From JADLHS01 sp049840435 (GTDB taxonomy: Bacteria > Verrucomicrobiota > Verrucomicrobiia > Limisphaerales > JADLHS01), in assembly GCA_049840435.1 (NCBI GenBank), contig JASGKY010000032.1, positions 62,001 to 126,000 on the forward strand: 64,000 nucleotides of DNA, given 5' to 3'. Position numbers and translations under genes: made by a program. The notes beneath the pieces are model-generated. The model did not search any database and was not told the origin of the DNA. It worked only from the letters and a program-made list of their open reading frames with translations. Within the stretch, counting starts at the first letter, position 1; each line of letters opens with the position of its first letter. Below are positions 37,334-46,801 of the stretch, in pieces.

Positions 37334-38047
37334 ATGCAATCATCTGAAGCAAGGAGTCGGTTTGCTACGTCACTGAGAAAGTGGCGCAATCGTCGGGGTT
37401 TATCACAAGAAGAACTGGCGGAGCGGGCTGATCTGCACCGCACGTACATCTCGGATGTGGAACGCGGCGCGCGAAATCTTTCGCTCGAGAGCATCAGCAA
37501 GCTCGCCAATGCGCTGGAGATTTCATTGCCGATTCTGTTTTCCAACCCCGAAGCAGGCACTCTCGAGCCCGCATCGAACAGCGAAGGGCAGCAAGCCACC
37601 ACTCCAACATACGTTGATATTTTGTTGGTAGAAGACAACCCACACGATGTTGAACTGACATTGGAAGCCTTCAAGCGGTCCAGGTTCTTGAACTCAATCC
37701 ATTTGGCCAAGGATGGTTTGGAGGCATTAGACTTCTTTTTTAACAAAAGCGGAACATCCCCAGATCCCGACAAGACCAAAAACCTCATCGTCCTGTTGGA
37801 TCTGCAACTGCCCAAGATCGATGGCATCGAAGTGCTGCGGCGACTGAAAGCAGACAAAGCCACAGCCCAAATTCCCGTGGTGATCTTGACCGCCTCAGAC
37901 AACGAAGAACATATTGCGATTTGTCAAAAGCTTGGGGCCACGGCTTACATCCCAAAACCGGTGAATTTGCAGGGGCTAAGTAAGATAACGCCGGATTTAT
38001 GCTTGGTTTGGGCGCTGATCAAGCCGACCTCGCAAGCACTAGCCTGA
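37334..38047 (+). CDS. XRE-type DNA-binding domain fused to a CheY/Rcp1-like receiver domain
   Basis: 237 residues from ATG 37334 (a TTG at 37322 is also in frame). Residues 10-65 are an XRE helix-turn-helix: LRKWRNRRGLSQEELAERA, LHRTYISDVERGARNLSL, KLANALEISLP. After a short linker comes a receiver domain: ILLVEDNPHDVELTLEAF, phospho-acceptor Asp in IVLLDLQLPKIDGIEVL, ILTAS and the Lys in AYIPKPVN, with the longer Rcp1-type C-terminus. The usual order in response regulators is receiver then DNA binding, so an N-terminal XRE domain is unusual. It is the first gene of the island and is likely the output for one of the kinases that follow. Confidence 0.85.
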   Translation: MQSSEARSRFATSLRKWRNRRGLSQEELAERADLHRTYISDVERGARNLSLESISKLANALEISLPILFSNPEAGTLEPASNSEGQQATTPTYVDILLVEDNPHDVELTLEAFKRSRFLNSIHLAKDGLEALDFFFNKSGTSPDPDKTKNLIVLLDLQLPKIDGIEVLRRLKADKATAQIPVVILTASDNEEHIAICQKLGATAYIPKPVNLQGLSKITPDLCLVWALIKPTSQALA

Positions 38048-38360
38048 GGTCCTGAAATAGCGGCGTTGGTTACGAAAATCAGCAGCGGGCGTTGGCAAAT
38101 GGCCTCCGTGCGCCGAAGCCATTTACCCGGACGTAGTCAAACAGACCAACCATGCTGCCACAGCAGCACACATTTTGTTTCCGGCTTTCGCCGGCAAATG
38201 ACAGGCGGCCTCCATTGATTCCGCCAGGGTTCAATGCCATCTTCTCACACCCAGACTCGCAGGAGAATCTTTGCAGCGTCGTGACGGTCTTAGTTCATTC
38301 TCCCGCGCTCGGACCAACCAACCGAGGTAGCGGTCCCAATAATTGCAAACCACCAAAGCT
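38048..38360 (+). other. 313-nt intergenic region upstream of the ethylene-receptor-like kinase
   Basis: No convincing gene. A short inverted repeat AAATGGC ... GCCATTT lies around 38096-38123 with a 14-nt loop, and CCGGC-TTTC-GCCGG forms a small hairpin near 38182. Neither is followed by a T-run, so they are not obvious terminators. I see no clear promoter. Confidence 0.4.
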
Positions 38361-41114
38361 ATGATTATCGCGAGTAGTTTGTTTGACTCCGCTCCATTCA
38401 TGCCCCACGGCCATTGCTATCTCTGGAGTCAGTGGCTGGTTACGTTGCATGTCACCTCAGATGCGCTCATTGTCCTGGCTTATTACTCAATCCCCATCAC
38501 ATTGCTATATTTCATCCGCAAACGAAAAGACATTGAATTCCACTGGATGTTTGCTTGCTTTGCGCTGTTCATCTTGGCCTGTGGCACGACGCATCTGATG
38601 GAAATCTGGAACATCTGGCACTCTCACTACTGGCTCTCGGGAAGCATCAAGGCCCTAACCGCAGCCGCATCAGTTCCCACGGCCATTCTATTGGTTAAAC
38701 TGGTCCCACACGCGCTAACACTTCCCAGTGCCCGAGAACTGAAAAAGTCCCGCGACGAACTCGAACAACGGGTAGCGGAACGGACCCGGCAGCTGGAGAT
38801 TACCAATGCTACACTGACCCGAGAAGCAGAGGAACGACGGCGCGCCGAACAAGCTTCCAGAGAAAGCGAAGCACGCTTGCGTGCGGTACTGGATTCGACT
38901 CCCAGCGCCGTCGTGGTCATCAATACCGATGGGCAAGTTGTGGATTGGAATGCTCAAGCTGAAAAAATATTTGGGCGGCGCCGCGACGAAGTCTTGGAAC
39001 ACGATCTCACTGAAACAATCATCCCAATGCGATACCGGGAAGCACATCGCAGCAGCATGGCACACCTGCTCGCAACTGGTGAAGGACCGGCTCTGCAACA
39101 TCCCATGGAAATGGACGCCGTGCGTCGAGATGAAAGCGAGTTTCCAGTGGAATTATTCATCACTCCAGTCAAAACCCAAAGTGGCACGAACTATTGCGGA
39201 TTTATCACCGATCTAACAGCCCGCAAACACGCCGAAAAAGAACTTCGGGAAAGCCAAAATTTGTTGCAAGCGGTCATCAACAACTCGCCGACTGTAATCT
39301 ATGTCAAGGACCTGGAAGGCCGCTACCTGTTAGCAAATCGCCGCTTCATTGAACTCTTTCATCCCTCGCAGGAAAGTATCGTTGGCAAAACCGACTATGA
39401 TTTTTTCTCCCATGCGCAAGCAGAAGCATTCCGGGCCATGGATTCGAAAGTAATCAACGCCAATCAAGCCCTGACTGAAGAAGAAGAAGCCTCCCACGCC
39501 GATGCATTGCATACTTACGTGTCGGTGAAATGCCCGCTCCGCGATGAGACCGGGAAAGCTGTACGCCATTTTTGGTCTGTCCACCGATATCACCGAACGC
39601 AAAAAAGCGGAGGAACGGCTTCAAGCCTCACTAAAGGAAATCACCGATCTCAAAGCGGCGTTGGATGAACACGCCATCGTTGCCATCACGGATCACCATG
39701 GCCAAATCACTTATGCCAACGACAAGTTTTGCGCCATTTCCAAATACTCCCGCAATGAACTGCTCGGCCATGATCACCGGCTGATCAACTCCGGCTATCA
39801 TCCCAAGGGATTCATCCGCGACCTGTGGAGCACTATTGCCCAAGGCAAAGTGTGGAAGGGTGAGATCAAGAATCGCGCCAAAGACGGGTCATTCTATTGG
39901 GTTGACACGACCATCGTCCCGTTCCTCAACGAGGAAGGAAAACCCCGCCATTACGTCGCCATCCGGGCAGACATCACCGAGAAAAAAAACGCTGAGGAAC
40001 GACTCCAGGCCTCCCTAAAAGAAGTTACAGACCTCAAGGCTGCCCTAGATGAACACGCTATCGTAGCCATCACCGACCCCAAAGGCAAAATCACCTACGT
40101 CAACGACAAGTTCTGCGCCATTTCCAAATACTCCCGCGAAGAACTCCTCGGCCAAGACCACCGGCTCATCAACTCCGGCTACCACCCCAAAGAATTTATC
40201 CGTTATTTGTGGGCCACCATCGCCCAAGGCAAAGTGTGGAAAGGTGAGATCAAAAATCGCGCGAAGGATGGCTCCTTCTATTGGGTCGCCACAACTATTA
40301 TGCCCTTCCTAGACGAGGATGGTAAGCCTTCGACAATATGTCGCCATCCGCGCAGACATCACGGAAAAAAAAATCGCCGAAGAACAAATCCACTCGCTGA
40401 ACGCAGAACTCGAGCAACGCGTTGCCGAACGCACCGCCGAACTGGAATCCTTCTCGGTACTCGATTTCCCACGACTTGCGGGCCCCGCTTCGAGCCATGG
40501 GCGGCTATGCGCGGATGTTACAGGAGGATGTGGGGCACCAACTGCCCCCGGCAGCCGCTCAGAAATTGGATCGCATTTATGAGAATGCCAACAAGATGGG
40601 GCAATTGATTGACGGGCTGCTCGCCTTCTCGCGGCTGAGCCGGCAACCGCTCAAGAAACAACGCATCCAGCCAACCGAATTAGCCCGCCGGGTCTGGGAG
40701 GAGTTATATATGGAACGTGGGAGCCGCTCCGTTCAAATTACAATCGATCCCTTGCCAGCATGCCAAGCCGATGCAACTTTACTACATCAGGTCTTCGTCA
40801 ACCTCATTTCCAATGCCATCAAGTATTCGCGGCAACGGGTACCAGCGGTGGTCGAAGTAGGCTGGGATCAGATACATCAAGCCTATTTTGTCAAAGACAA
40901 TGGCGCGGGATTCGACATGCAATATGCGGGCAAGCTTTTTGGCGTATTTCAGCGTTTGCACCGGGCAGACGAATTTGAAGGCACGGGCGTTGGACTGGCC
41001 ATCGTGCAGCGGATCATTTATCGGCATGGCGGGAAAATCTGGCCTCAAGCCAAACCAAACCGAGGCGCCACCTTCTCCTTCACCCTCTCCGAAGAACATT
41101 CTCATGGTGAGTGA
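38361..41114 (+). CDS. Multi-PAS histidine kinase with ethylene-receptor-type copper-binding membrane domain; three 1-nt frameshifts
   Basis: Restored length 916 residues. Residues 25-120 form three membrane helices with all positions that define the ethylene-binding domain of plant ETR1: D34, Y41, I44, P45, C74 and H78, each offset by exactly 9 from ETR1 D25, Y32, I35, P36, C65 and H69 (motifs SDALIVLAYYSIP and ACGTTH). A coiled coil and four PAS domains follow, the last two being a 384-nt tandem duplication. The kinase core has SISHDLRAPLRAMGGY (H-box), LISNAIKYS (N-box), DNGAGFD and GTGVGLAIV. Extra bases near 39560, 40329 and 40456 break the frame; removing them restores DETGKAYAIFGLSTD, DGKPRQYVAIRAD and ESFSYSISHDL. 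Likely senses a small hydrophobic ligand via Cu(I). Confidence 0.85.
39610..40377 (+). repeat. Tandem duplication of a PAS-encoding unit within the kinase gene
   Basis: Two adjacent 384-nt units (39610-39993 and 39994-40377) each encode 128 residues beginning EERLQASLKE and containing LDEHAIVAITD, YSRxELLGxDHRLINSGYHP and KNRAKDGSFYWV. Most nucleotide differences are at third codon positions, so the copies have diverged under protein-level constraint. Confidence 0.85.
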
Positions 41115-41543
41115 TACACCTGAAATTCTGCTGGTCGAGGACAGTTCCGATGATGTGGCTTTCTTCCTCCGCACGCTGGAGAAGACCAATCTTGGCGGCC
41201 CGACTCCACGCCGTTCCGGACGGCGCCGAAGCCTTGGAATTCATTTTTACCGACGCTAACAATGTAAACCGGCAGCACATCCAGAACCTGCGGATTATCA
41301 TCCTCGATCTGAAACTCCCGAAGCTCGGGGGGCTTGAAGTATTGCGTCGCCTGAAATCCAATTCGCAAACCCGTAAGATTCCCGTGGTCTGGTACTCAGC
41401 TCATCGCAAGAACAACGCGACCTGATTGAAAGCTACCAACTTGGGGCAAACAGTTACGTCGTCAAACCCATGGACTTTGATGCCTTTGGCAATTCGGTCC
41501 AAATGCTGTGGAGTACTGGTTCCAGTTCAACGAAACCTCCTGA
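41104..41543 (+). CDS. Rcp1-like single-domain response regulator, with three indels
   Basis: The start ATG at 41104 overlaps the kinase stop by 11 nt. The protein is spread over three frames: ILLVEDSSDDVAFFLRTLEK first; then LHAVPDGAEALEFIF, IIILDLKLPKLGGLEVLRRL (phospho-acceptor Asp) and KIPVV in a second; then SYVVKPMDFDAFG with the conserved Lys in a third. Removing a G near 41193 and two bases at 41390-41391, and adding one near 41510, yields about 145 residues ending YWFQFNETS, the length and tail of cyanobacterial Rcp1 regulators. It is the natural phospho-acceptor for the preceding kinase. As sequenced it would not be translated correctly. Confidence 0.75.
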
Positions 41544-41550
41544 TCACACC

Positions 41551-43894
41551 ATGCCCCATTCGGTCAAGGTCTTGCTCGTTGAGGACTCGATTTATGATGC
41601 GGACTTGATTCTGCACGAACTCGAGCGCGCTGGCTTCGCGCCAAATTGTCGGCGAGTCGAGACAGAGACAGACTACCTCCAAGCCCTCGATACTCAGCCA
41701 GAACTTATCATTTCAGATTATTCCATGCCGCGGTTCAATGGATTGCGCGCGGCCAAACTGCTTCGCCAACGAAATCTCGAAACCCCTTTTATTCTTGTTT
41801 CCGGAACAGTCGGGGAAGAAGCCGCCGTGGAAGCCATGAAACTCGTAGCCGCCACCGATTATGTGCTCAAAGACCGCATCATCCGGCTCGGCCCGGCTGT
41901 GCAACATGCGTTGGAGCAAGTCCGCCTGCGCGCCGAGCGACAGGCCGCCGAACTCGTCCAGGCCGAACTCATCCATCGCAACGCCTCTTTTATCCGCGCG
42001 CTGGGGGAAATTGTTTATGACAACGACGTCATCACCCAACAGATCAAATGGGAAGGCGACACTGTAAAATGTGTCGGCTGGACTTCAGCCGAATTCGGGA
42101 GCTGCCGCCGGCGGCTGGACCGAACGCGTCCATCCCGACGACCTCGCCCGCGTCACCAATCAACTCGCCACCCTGCCCATCGAGCCGTTGTTCGTTGCGG
42201 AATATCGCTTCCGCCACAAATCCGGGCACTACGTCTGGATCTTTGATCGCGGCGTCATGTCGCGCGACGCACAAGGTCGCGTCACGCGCATCATCGGCAT
42301 CATGTGGGATATCACCGCCCGCAAACGCGCCGAGGAACACCTGCGCGAGAACGAGGAACGTTTTCGCCAACTCGCCGAAAACATTCAGGAAGTTTTCTGG
42401 ATGACCGATCTCAGCAAAAAGCAAATGATCTACATCAGCCCTGGCTACGAAAAAATCTGGGGCCGGCCGTGTGCCGAACTTTACCACAACGCTTATCTTT
42501 GGCTTGAAGCCATCCATCCTGATGACCGCGATCGCATCACCTTCGCCATCCAGACCAAACAACCTTTCGGTCGTTACGACGAGGAATATCGCATCTTGCG
42601 TCCCGACGGTTCGCTCCGCTGGATTCGCGACCGCGCCTTCCCGGTTACCAACGCGGAGGGACAAATTTACCGCATCGTCGGCATTGCCGAAGACATTACC
42701 CGCCACCGCGAATTGGAGGAACAATTTCGGCAGGTTCAGAAGATGGAAGCCATCGGCCAACTCGCCGGTGGGGTCGCGCACGATTTCAACAACCTGCTGA
42801 CCGTGATCCGCACTGCGAGCGAGTTGTTGTGGAGCGGCGAGAACGTCAATCCCGGCGAATCCCGGGAACTGCTCCAACAAATCATCTCGACCGCTGACCG
42901 CGCCGCCAACTTGACGCGGCAACTGCTCCTATTCAGCCGCCGCCAGACGCTTCACGGTCAGGCGCTCAACTTGAACGATCTTCTGGAAAACCTGACCAAG
43001 ATGCTGCGGCGCATCATCAGCGAAGACATCCGCCTGCATTGCGAATTCGGCGCAGATCTGCCGCCCGTGCAGGCTGATCCCGGCATGTTGGAACAAGTCG
43101 TTATGAACCTCGTTGTCAACGCCCGCGATGCCATGCCGCGCGGCGGTGAATTGACGTTGCGCACCAGTCTGGACCCACGCCACGGACTGTTCCACCCCGT
43201 CACCCCTAGTCCTTCGCCCGACGGCCATGTTTGTCTCAGCATCACCGACACCGGCTGCGGTATTCCGACGGAAATTTTGCCTCGCATCTTTGAACCGTTC
43301 TTCACCACCAAGGAGGCCGGCAAAGGCACCGGGCTCGGCCTCGCCACGGTTTACGGCATTGTGCAACAACACCACGGCTGGGTGGAGGTCCAGAGCAAGC
43401 CCGGCCAAGGCACGACCTTTCTGATCGGACTGCCGGCGGCGAAAAATGCTGCGCGCCGCAGAACCTCCCCCGCCCTCCATTCCGCTGATACCAGATTGGC
43501 CCGCGGCTCGGAAACCATCCTGTTGGTGGAGGACGAAGCCGCCGTGCGCCGCCTCGTCCGCAGTGTGTTTGAACGTAATGGCTATCGCGTCCTCGAAGCC
43601 GACTCCGGCAAAACCGCGTTGACGCTTTGGCGCGAACACCATCAGAAAATCAATCTGCTGCTGACGGACCTGGTCATGCCCGACGGCATCACCGGCCTGA
43701 TGCTGGCGGAACAACTCCGCCGGGAACGCCCGGAGTTAAAAGTCATCTTCAGCAGTGGTTACAGTCCGGAGTTTGGCGAGCAAAACTTTTCCCTGCCGCC
43801 CGGGAGTTGTTATCTGCAAAAACCGTTCAACCCCGCCGTGCTTCTGCAAACCGTCCGCGACTGGCTGGACGGAAATTTTGCGGCGACGATCTGA
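41551..43894 (+). CDS. Hybrid histidine kinase REC-PAS-PAS-HisKA-HATPase-REC, 1-nt frameshift near 42104
   Basis: From ATG 41551 the first receiver reads VKVLLVEDSIYDADLILHEL with Asp in LIISDYSMPRF. After a coiled coil, a PAS domain begins; the frame breaks in CCGCCGG near 42100-42108, and removing one C restores GWTSAEFGS ... GGWTERVHPDDLARV. A second PAS (RFRQLAENIQEVFWMTD) precedes the kinase core: GGVAHDFNNLLTVI (H-box), VMNLVVNARDAMP, TDTGCGIP, GTGLGLATVYGIV. A C-terminal receiver follows, with LLLTDLVMPDGITG. The restored length is 780 residues. The AHDFNNLL H-box is typical of free-standing hybrid kinases lacking membrane segments, so it is probably cytoplasmic. It lies 7 nt after the Rcp1-like gene. 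Confidence 0.85.
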
Positions 43895-43956
43895 GTTTCT
43901 TCCAATGCCTGGGATATTTTCTGGCGCGTTCGAGAGGCGATTTGTAGTTTGAACTC

Positions 43957-46047
43957 GTGATCACCAGCCCCCATCTGGTTGCGGCTTGCGCTTCAGACGC
44001 TGGTTGGCAAAAAAATGCCCGGCATCAGCCACGGCTAATCTCAACAGGCGCGACTTCCCCCTGCTGGCTCGGGAACATCCTAAGCATCGCGCTCATCTGG
44101 TTGGCGACAAATCTTGGGTTCAGCCAACCCACGCCTGCGCCTTCAAAAATCCGGGTCGGCGTGCTGGTGGACAACTATCCCTTTTCCTTCCGAGAAGCGG
44201 ATGGTCAGATGCAAGGCTTTGCTTATGAACTCACGCAGGAGATCGAGCAGGTCATGGGGCTGCAGTTCGACCGCATCGAAGGCACTACCAAGACCATCAA
44301 CGGCGCATTTGAAGCGGGCCAGATTGACCTGTTGCAAAGTCTGGCCCGGACGCCTGAACGTGAACGTACGATAGAATTCTCCGTCCCGTATCTGGCGATG
44401 ACAGGACAGGTTTTCGCGCGGAAAGGAGGGCCACCGATCAAAGCCTTGGCCGATCTCAAAGGCCGGAAAGTGCTAGTGCATCAAGGCAGCTTGGGGGAAT
44501 CCCTGTTGCTGAAAGCTGGCTTGCAAGACTCCATCGTCTATGCCGAATCGGTCGAGCAAGCGTTTGTGCAGTTGGAACGTGGCGCCGCCGATGCAACACT
44601 GGCCACCCGCTTGACCGGTCTTTCACTGGTGCATCGGCTCGGCCTAAATCAAGTGCAAGTGCTGGATGTGGTGATTCCACAATTTGAAGTAAACTACTGC
44701 TTCGCTGCACAGAAAGGGGATCATGTCACGCTGGCCCGGATCAATGAAGGCATGGCCATTTTGGTGCGTACCGGCAAGTTTGACGCGCTCTACAAAAAAT
44801 GGTTCGGTTTCGTGACCCCAACCGGTTACACGACCGAACAAGTCCTGTTAGCCGTGGCGGTCGGCTTGAGCCTAGCCTTGGCTGTGACTATCTGGGCGGT
44901 GCTGCGCCAGCGCACCTTGTTGGCGCGGATTGCTGAGCAAGCCGCCATCTTGCAACGCCGCGAAGCCAGTCTGGCCACGGCTCAGGCACAAGCACACCTC
45001 GGCAGTTGGGAATTGGGTCCAGCCACGCAACGGGGCACTTGGTCGGCAGAAATGGGCCGGCTGTTTTATTACGATCTGACCCGTGGCACACCGGCCTTTG
45101 AGGAATTTCTGGAACTGGTCCACCCGGAAGATCGCGCGCGCCTCAAAGCAGTTCACGCTGATCTCTCCGCCACCTCGATGCTGCTCCAGCATGAGTATCG
45201 CACCAATCCAGCCCTTGGGCCGATGCGCCACCTCAGCGCCACCCGCCACGTGCTTCGCGATGCCATGGGCCGCGCCATAACAATCGTCGGCACCACTCTC
45301 GACATCACCGAACGCAAACAAGCCGAGGCCGCCCTCCAAACGTCCAGCCGCCAGTTGCGGGCGTTGAGTGCCCACCTCGAAACCTCACGAGAAGCCGAAC
45401 GCGTCCGCATCTCCCGGGAAATCCATGACGTACTCGGCCAGAAACTCACGGCGTTGAAGATGGACTTGTATTCGTTGGAAAAGAAATTACCGCAAGTCGG
45501 CGATCCGGCATTGCGCGCCGGGTTGGAGGAAAAAATCGTCATGGCCACAGCGCTGGCCGACGAAATCGTGGTCACCGTACAACGCATCGCCGCCGAGTTG
45601 CGCCCGGCGACACTCGACAATCTGGGCCTTGTTTCCACCCTGCAATACGAAGCCAAGCAGTTCGAAGCACGCACCAGCATCCCAGTCGTTTTAAACCTCC
45701 CTACCGGCCCGGTGAAGTTGAACAATCAAATCGCCACCACGGCCTATCGGATTTTTCAAGAAGTGCTCACCAACATTATACGCCACGCGCAAGCCACTGA
45801 AGTCCGGCTCAGCCTGGACGTCTCCCCGACGCTGCTACGGTTGCGGGTGGCAGACAACGGCGTGGGCGTTTCCCCCGAGAATCTCGCGCACCCCCAATCC
45901 CTCGGGTTACTCGGCATGACTGAACGTGCCGCCATGGTCAACGGCCACATCCGGATTCAAGGCGCTCCCGGGCAAGGCACGATGGTTCAATTGGAAATTC
46001 CAATTGAAAACTGCGCGTCCACCGGCCAACAATCCACCCCACCATAA
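43957..46047 (+). CDS. Sensor histidine kinase with periplasmic solute-binding (SBP_bac_3) domain, PAS and HisKA_3
   Basis: 696 residues with a GTG start at 43957. After an N-terminal hydrophobic segment (NILSIALIWLATNLGFS), residues 65-290 are a type 3 solute-binding domain: IRVGVLVDNYPFSF, GFAYELTQEIEQVMG, RTIEFSVPYLAMTGQVFA. A membrane helix (VLLAVAVGLSLALAVTIWAV) leads to a PAS domain and a NarX/DesK-type core: ISREIHDVLGQKLTALKMDL (phospho-His), TAYRIFQEVLTNIIRHAQA and GLLGMTERA. It presumably detects an amino acid or similar small molecule in the periplasm. The NarL-type regulator 32 nt downstream is its likely partner. Confidence 0.9.
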   Translation: MITSPHLVAACASDAGWQKNARHQPRLISTGATSPCWLGNILSIALIWLATNLGFSQPTPAPSKIRVGVLVDNYPFSFREADGQMQGFAYELTQEIEQVMGLQFDRIEGTTKTINGAFEAGQIDLLQSLARTPERERTIEFSVPYLAMTGQVFARKGGPPIKALADLKGRKVLVHQGSLGESLLLKAGLQDSIVYAESVEQAFVQLERGAADATLATRLTGLSLVHRLGLNQVQVLDVVIPQFEVNYCFAAQKGDHVTLARINEGMAILVRTGKFDALYKKWFGFVTPTGYTTEQVLLAVAVGLSLALAVTIWAVLRQRTLLARIAEQAAILQRREASLATAQAQAHLGSWELGPATQRGTWSAEMGRLFYYDLTRGTPAFEEFLELVHPEDRARLKAVHADLSATSMLLQHEYRTNPALGPMRHLSATRHVLRDAMGRAITIVGTTLDITERKQAEAALQTSSRQLRALSAHLETSREAERVRISREIHDVLGQKLTALKMDLYSLEKKLPQVGDPALRAGLEEKIVMATALADEIVVTVQRIAAELRPATLDNLGLVSTLQYEAKQFEARTSIPVVLNLPTGPVKLNNQIATTAYRIFQEVLTNIIRHAQATEVRLSLDVSPTLLRLRVADNGVGVSPENLAHPQSLGLLGMTERAAMVNGHIRIQGAPGQGTMVQLEIPIENCASTGQQSTPP

Positions 46048-46079
46048 TCAGACTGAGGCCCGAACAAAACAGGCAGCTC

Positions 46080-46772
46080 ATGACGGCAAAACATAATCCT
46101 GAAGTTTCGTCCGCCTCTGCCGGAACTCCGGCAGCTGTGCCGTTAAGGATTTTGATGGCCGACGACCATTACATCGTCCGGCGCGGGGTGAAGCGTCTTA
46201 TCAGCGATCACTTTGAAACCGCCACCTTCGGTGAAGCCGCAGATGCCAGGGAATTGCTGACGCTTTGCCGGACGGAGGATTGGAGCGTCGTCCTGGTGGA
46301 CATCAACATGCCCGGACTCAGTGGATTGGATGTCCTGCCAGAACTGAAACAACTGCTGCCGAAAGTTCCAGTGCTCATCATGAGCGCCCTGCCGGAGGAA
46401 GAATTCGCGCTACGCGCCTTGAAAAATGGCGCGACCGGTTACATTGATAAACGGACGATTGCCACGGAAATCGTCGTCGCGATTACCCGCGCCACCTCCG
46501 GGAAACGCTATGTCAGCGCAGCCGTCGCCAGCAAACTGGCGGCGCAACTCGGCGGCGAAGAAATCTGCCTGCCCCATGAAGCCTTATCGCAACGCGAGTT
46601 CCAAGTGCTCCGGCTCATCGCCGCAGGCAAATCTCTGAAGGAAATTGCCACCGAACTCTTTCTGAGTGAAAAAACAGTCGGCACCTATCGCGCCCGGCTC
46701 ACCGAAGAGCTGAGCTTGGCAACCAATGTCGAATTGACCCGCTACGCACTGCAACATCGCCTGGTAGAATGA
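46080..46772 (+). CDS. NarL/FixJ-family response regulator
   Basis: 230 residues. The receiver domain reads RILMADDHYIVRRGVKRLI with the phospho-acceptor in VVLVDINMPGLSGLDVL, LIMSALPEE and GYIDKR. The C-terminal LuxR-type helix-turn-helix is LSQREFQVLRLIAAGKSLKE, IATELFLSEKTVGTYRARL. It would bind DNA as a dimer after phosphorylation by the preceding HisKA_3 kinase. The start is ATG 46080. It converges with the zinc-ribbon gene, the two stop codons being 29 nt apart with no evident terminator. Confidence 0.93.
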   Translation: MTAKHNPEVSSASAGTPAAVPLRILMADDHYIVRRGVKRLISDHFETATFGEAADARELLTLCRTEDWSVVLVDINMPGLSGLDVLPELKQLLPKVPVLIMSALPEEEFALRALKNGATGYIDKRTIATEIVVAITRATSGKRYVSAAVASKLAAQLGGEEICLPHEALSQREFQVLRLIAAGKSLKEIATELFLSEKTVGTYRARLTEELSLATNVELTRYALQHRLVE

Positions 46773-46801
46773 TCCCACTGAAGCGCCTTTCAGCGGCAAC
46801 G

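Noticed and set aside
37334..37530. The XRE domain as the antitoxin of a toxin-antitoxin pair
   Set aside because: It is fused in frame to a full receiver domain and sits with histidine kinases; no toxin-like small gene is adjacent.
38361..43894. Programmed ribosomal frameshifting as an explanation for the split signalling genes
   Set aside because: The breaks differ in direction and local sequence, lack slippery heptamers and stimulatory structures that I could see, and occur seven times in 2.6 kb. Sequencing error fits better.
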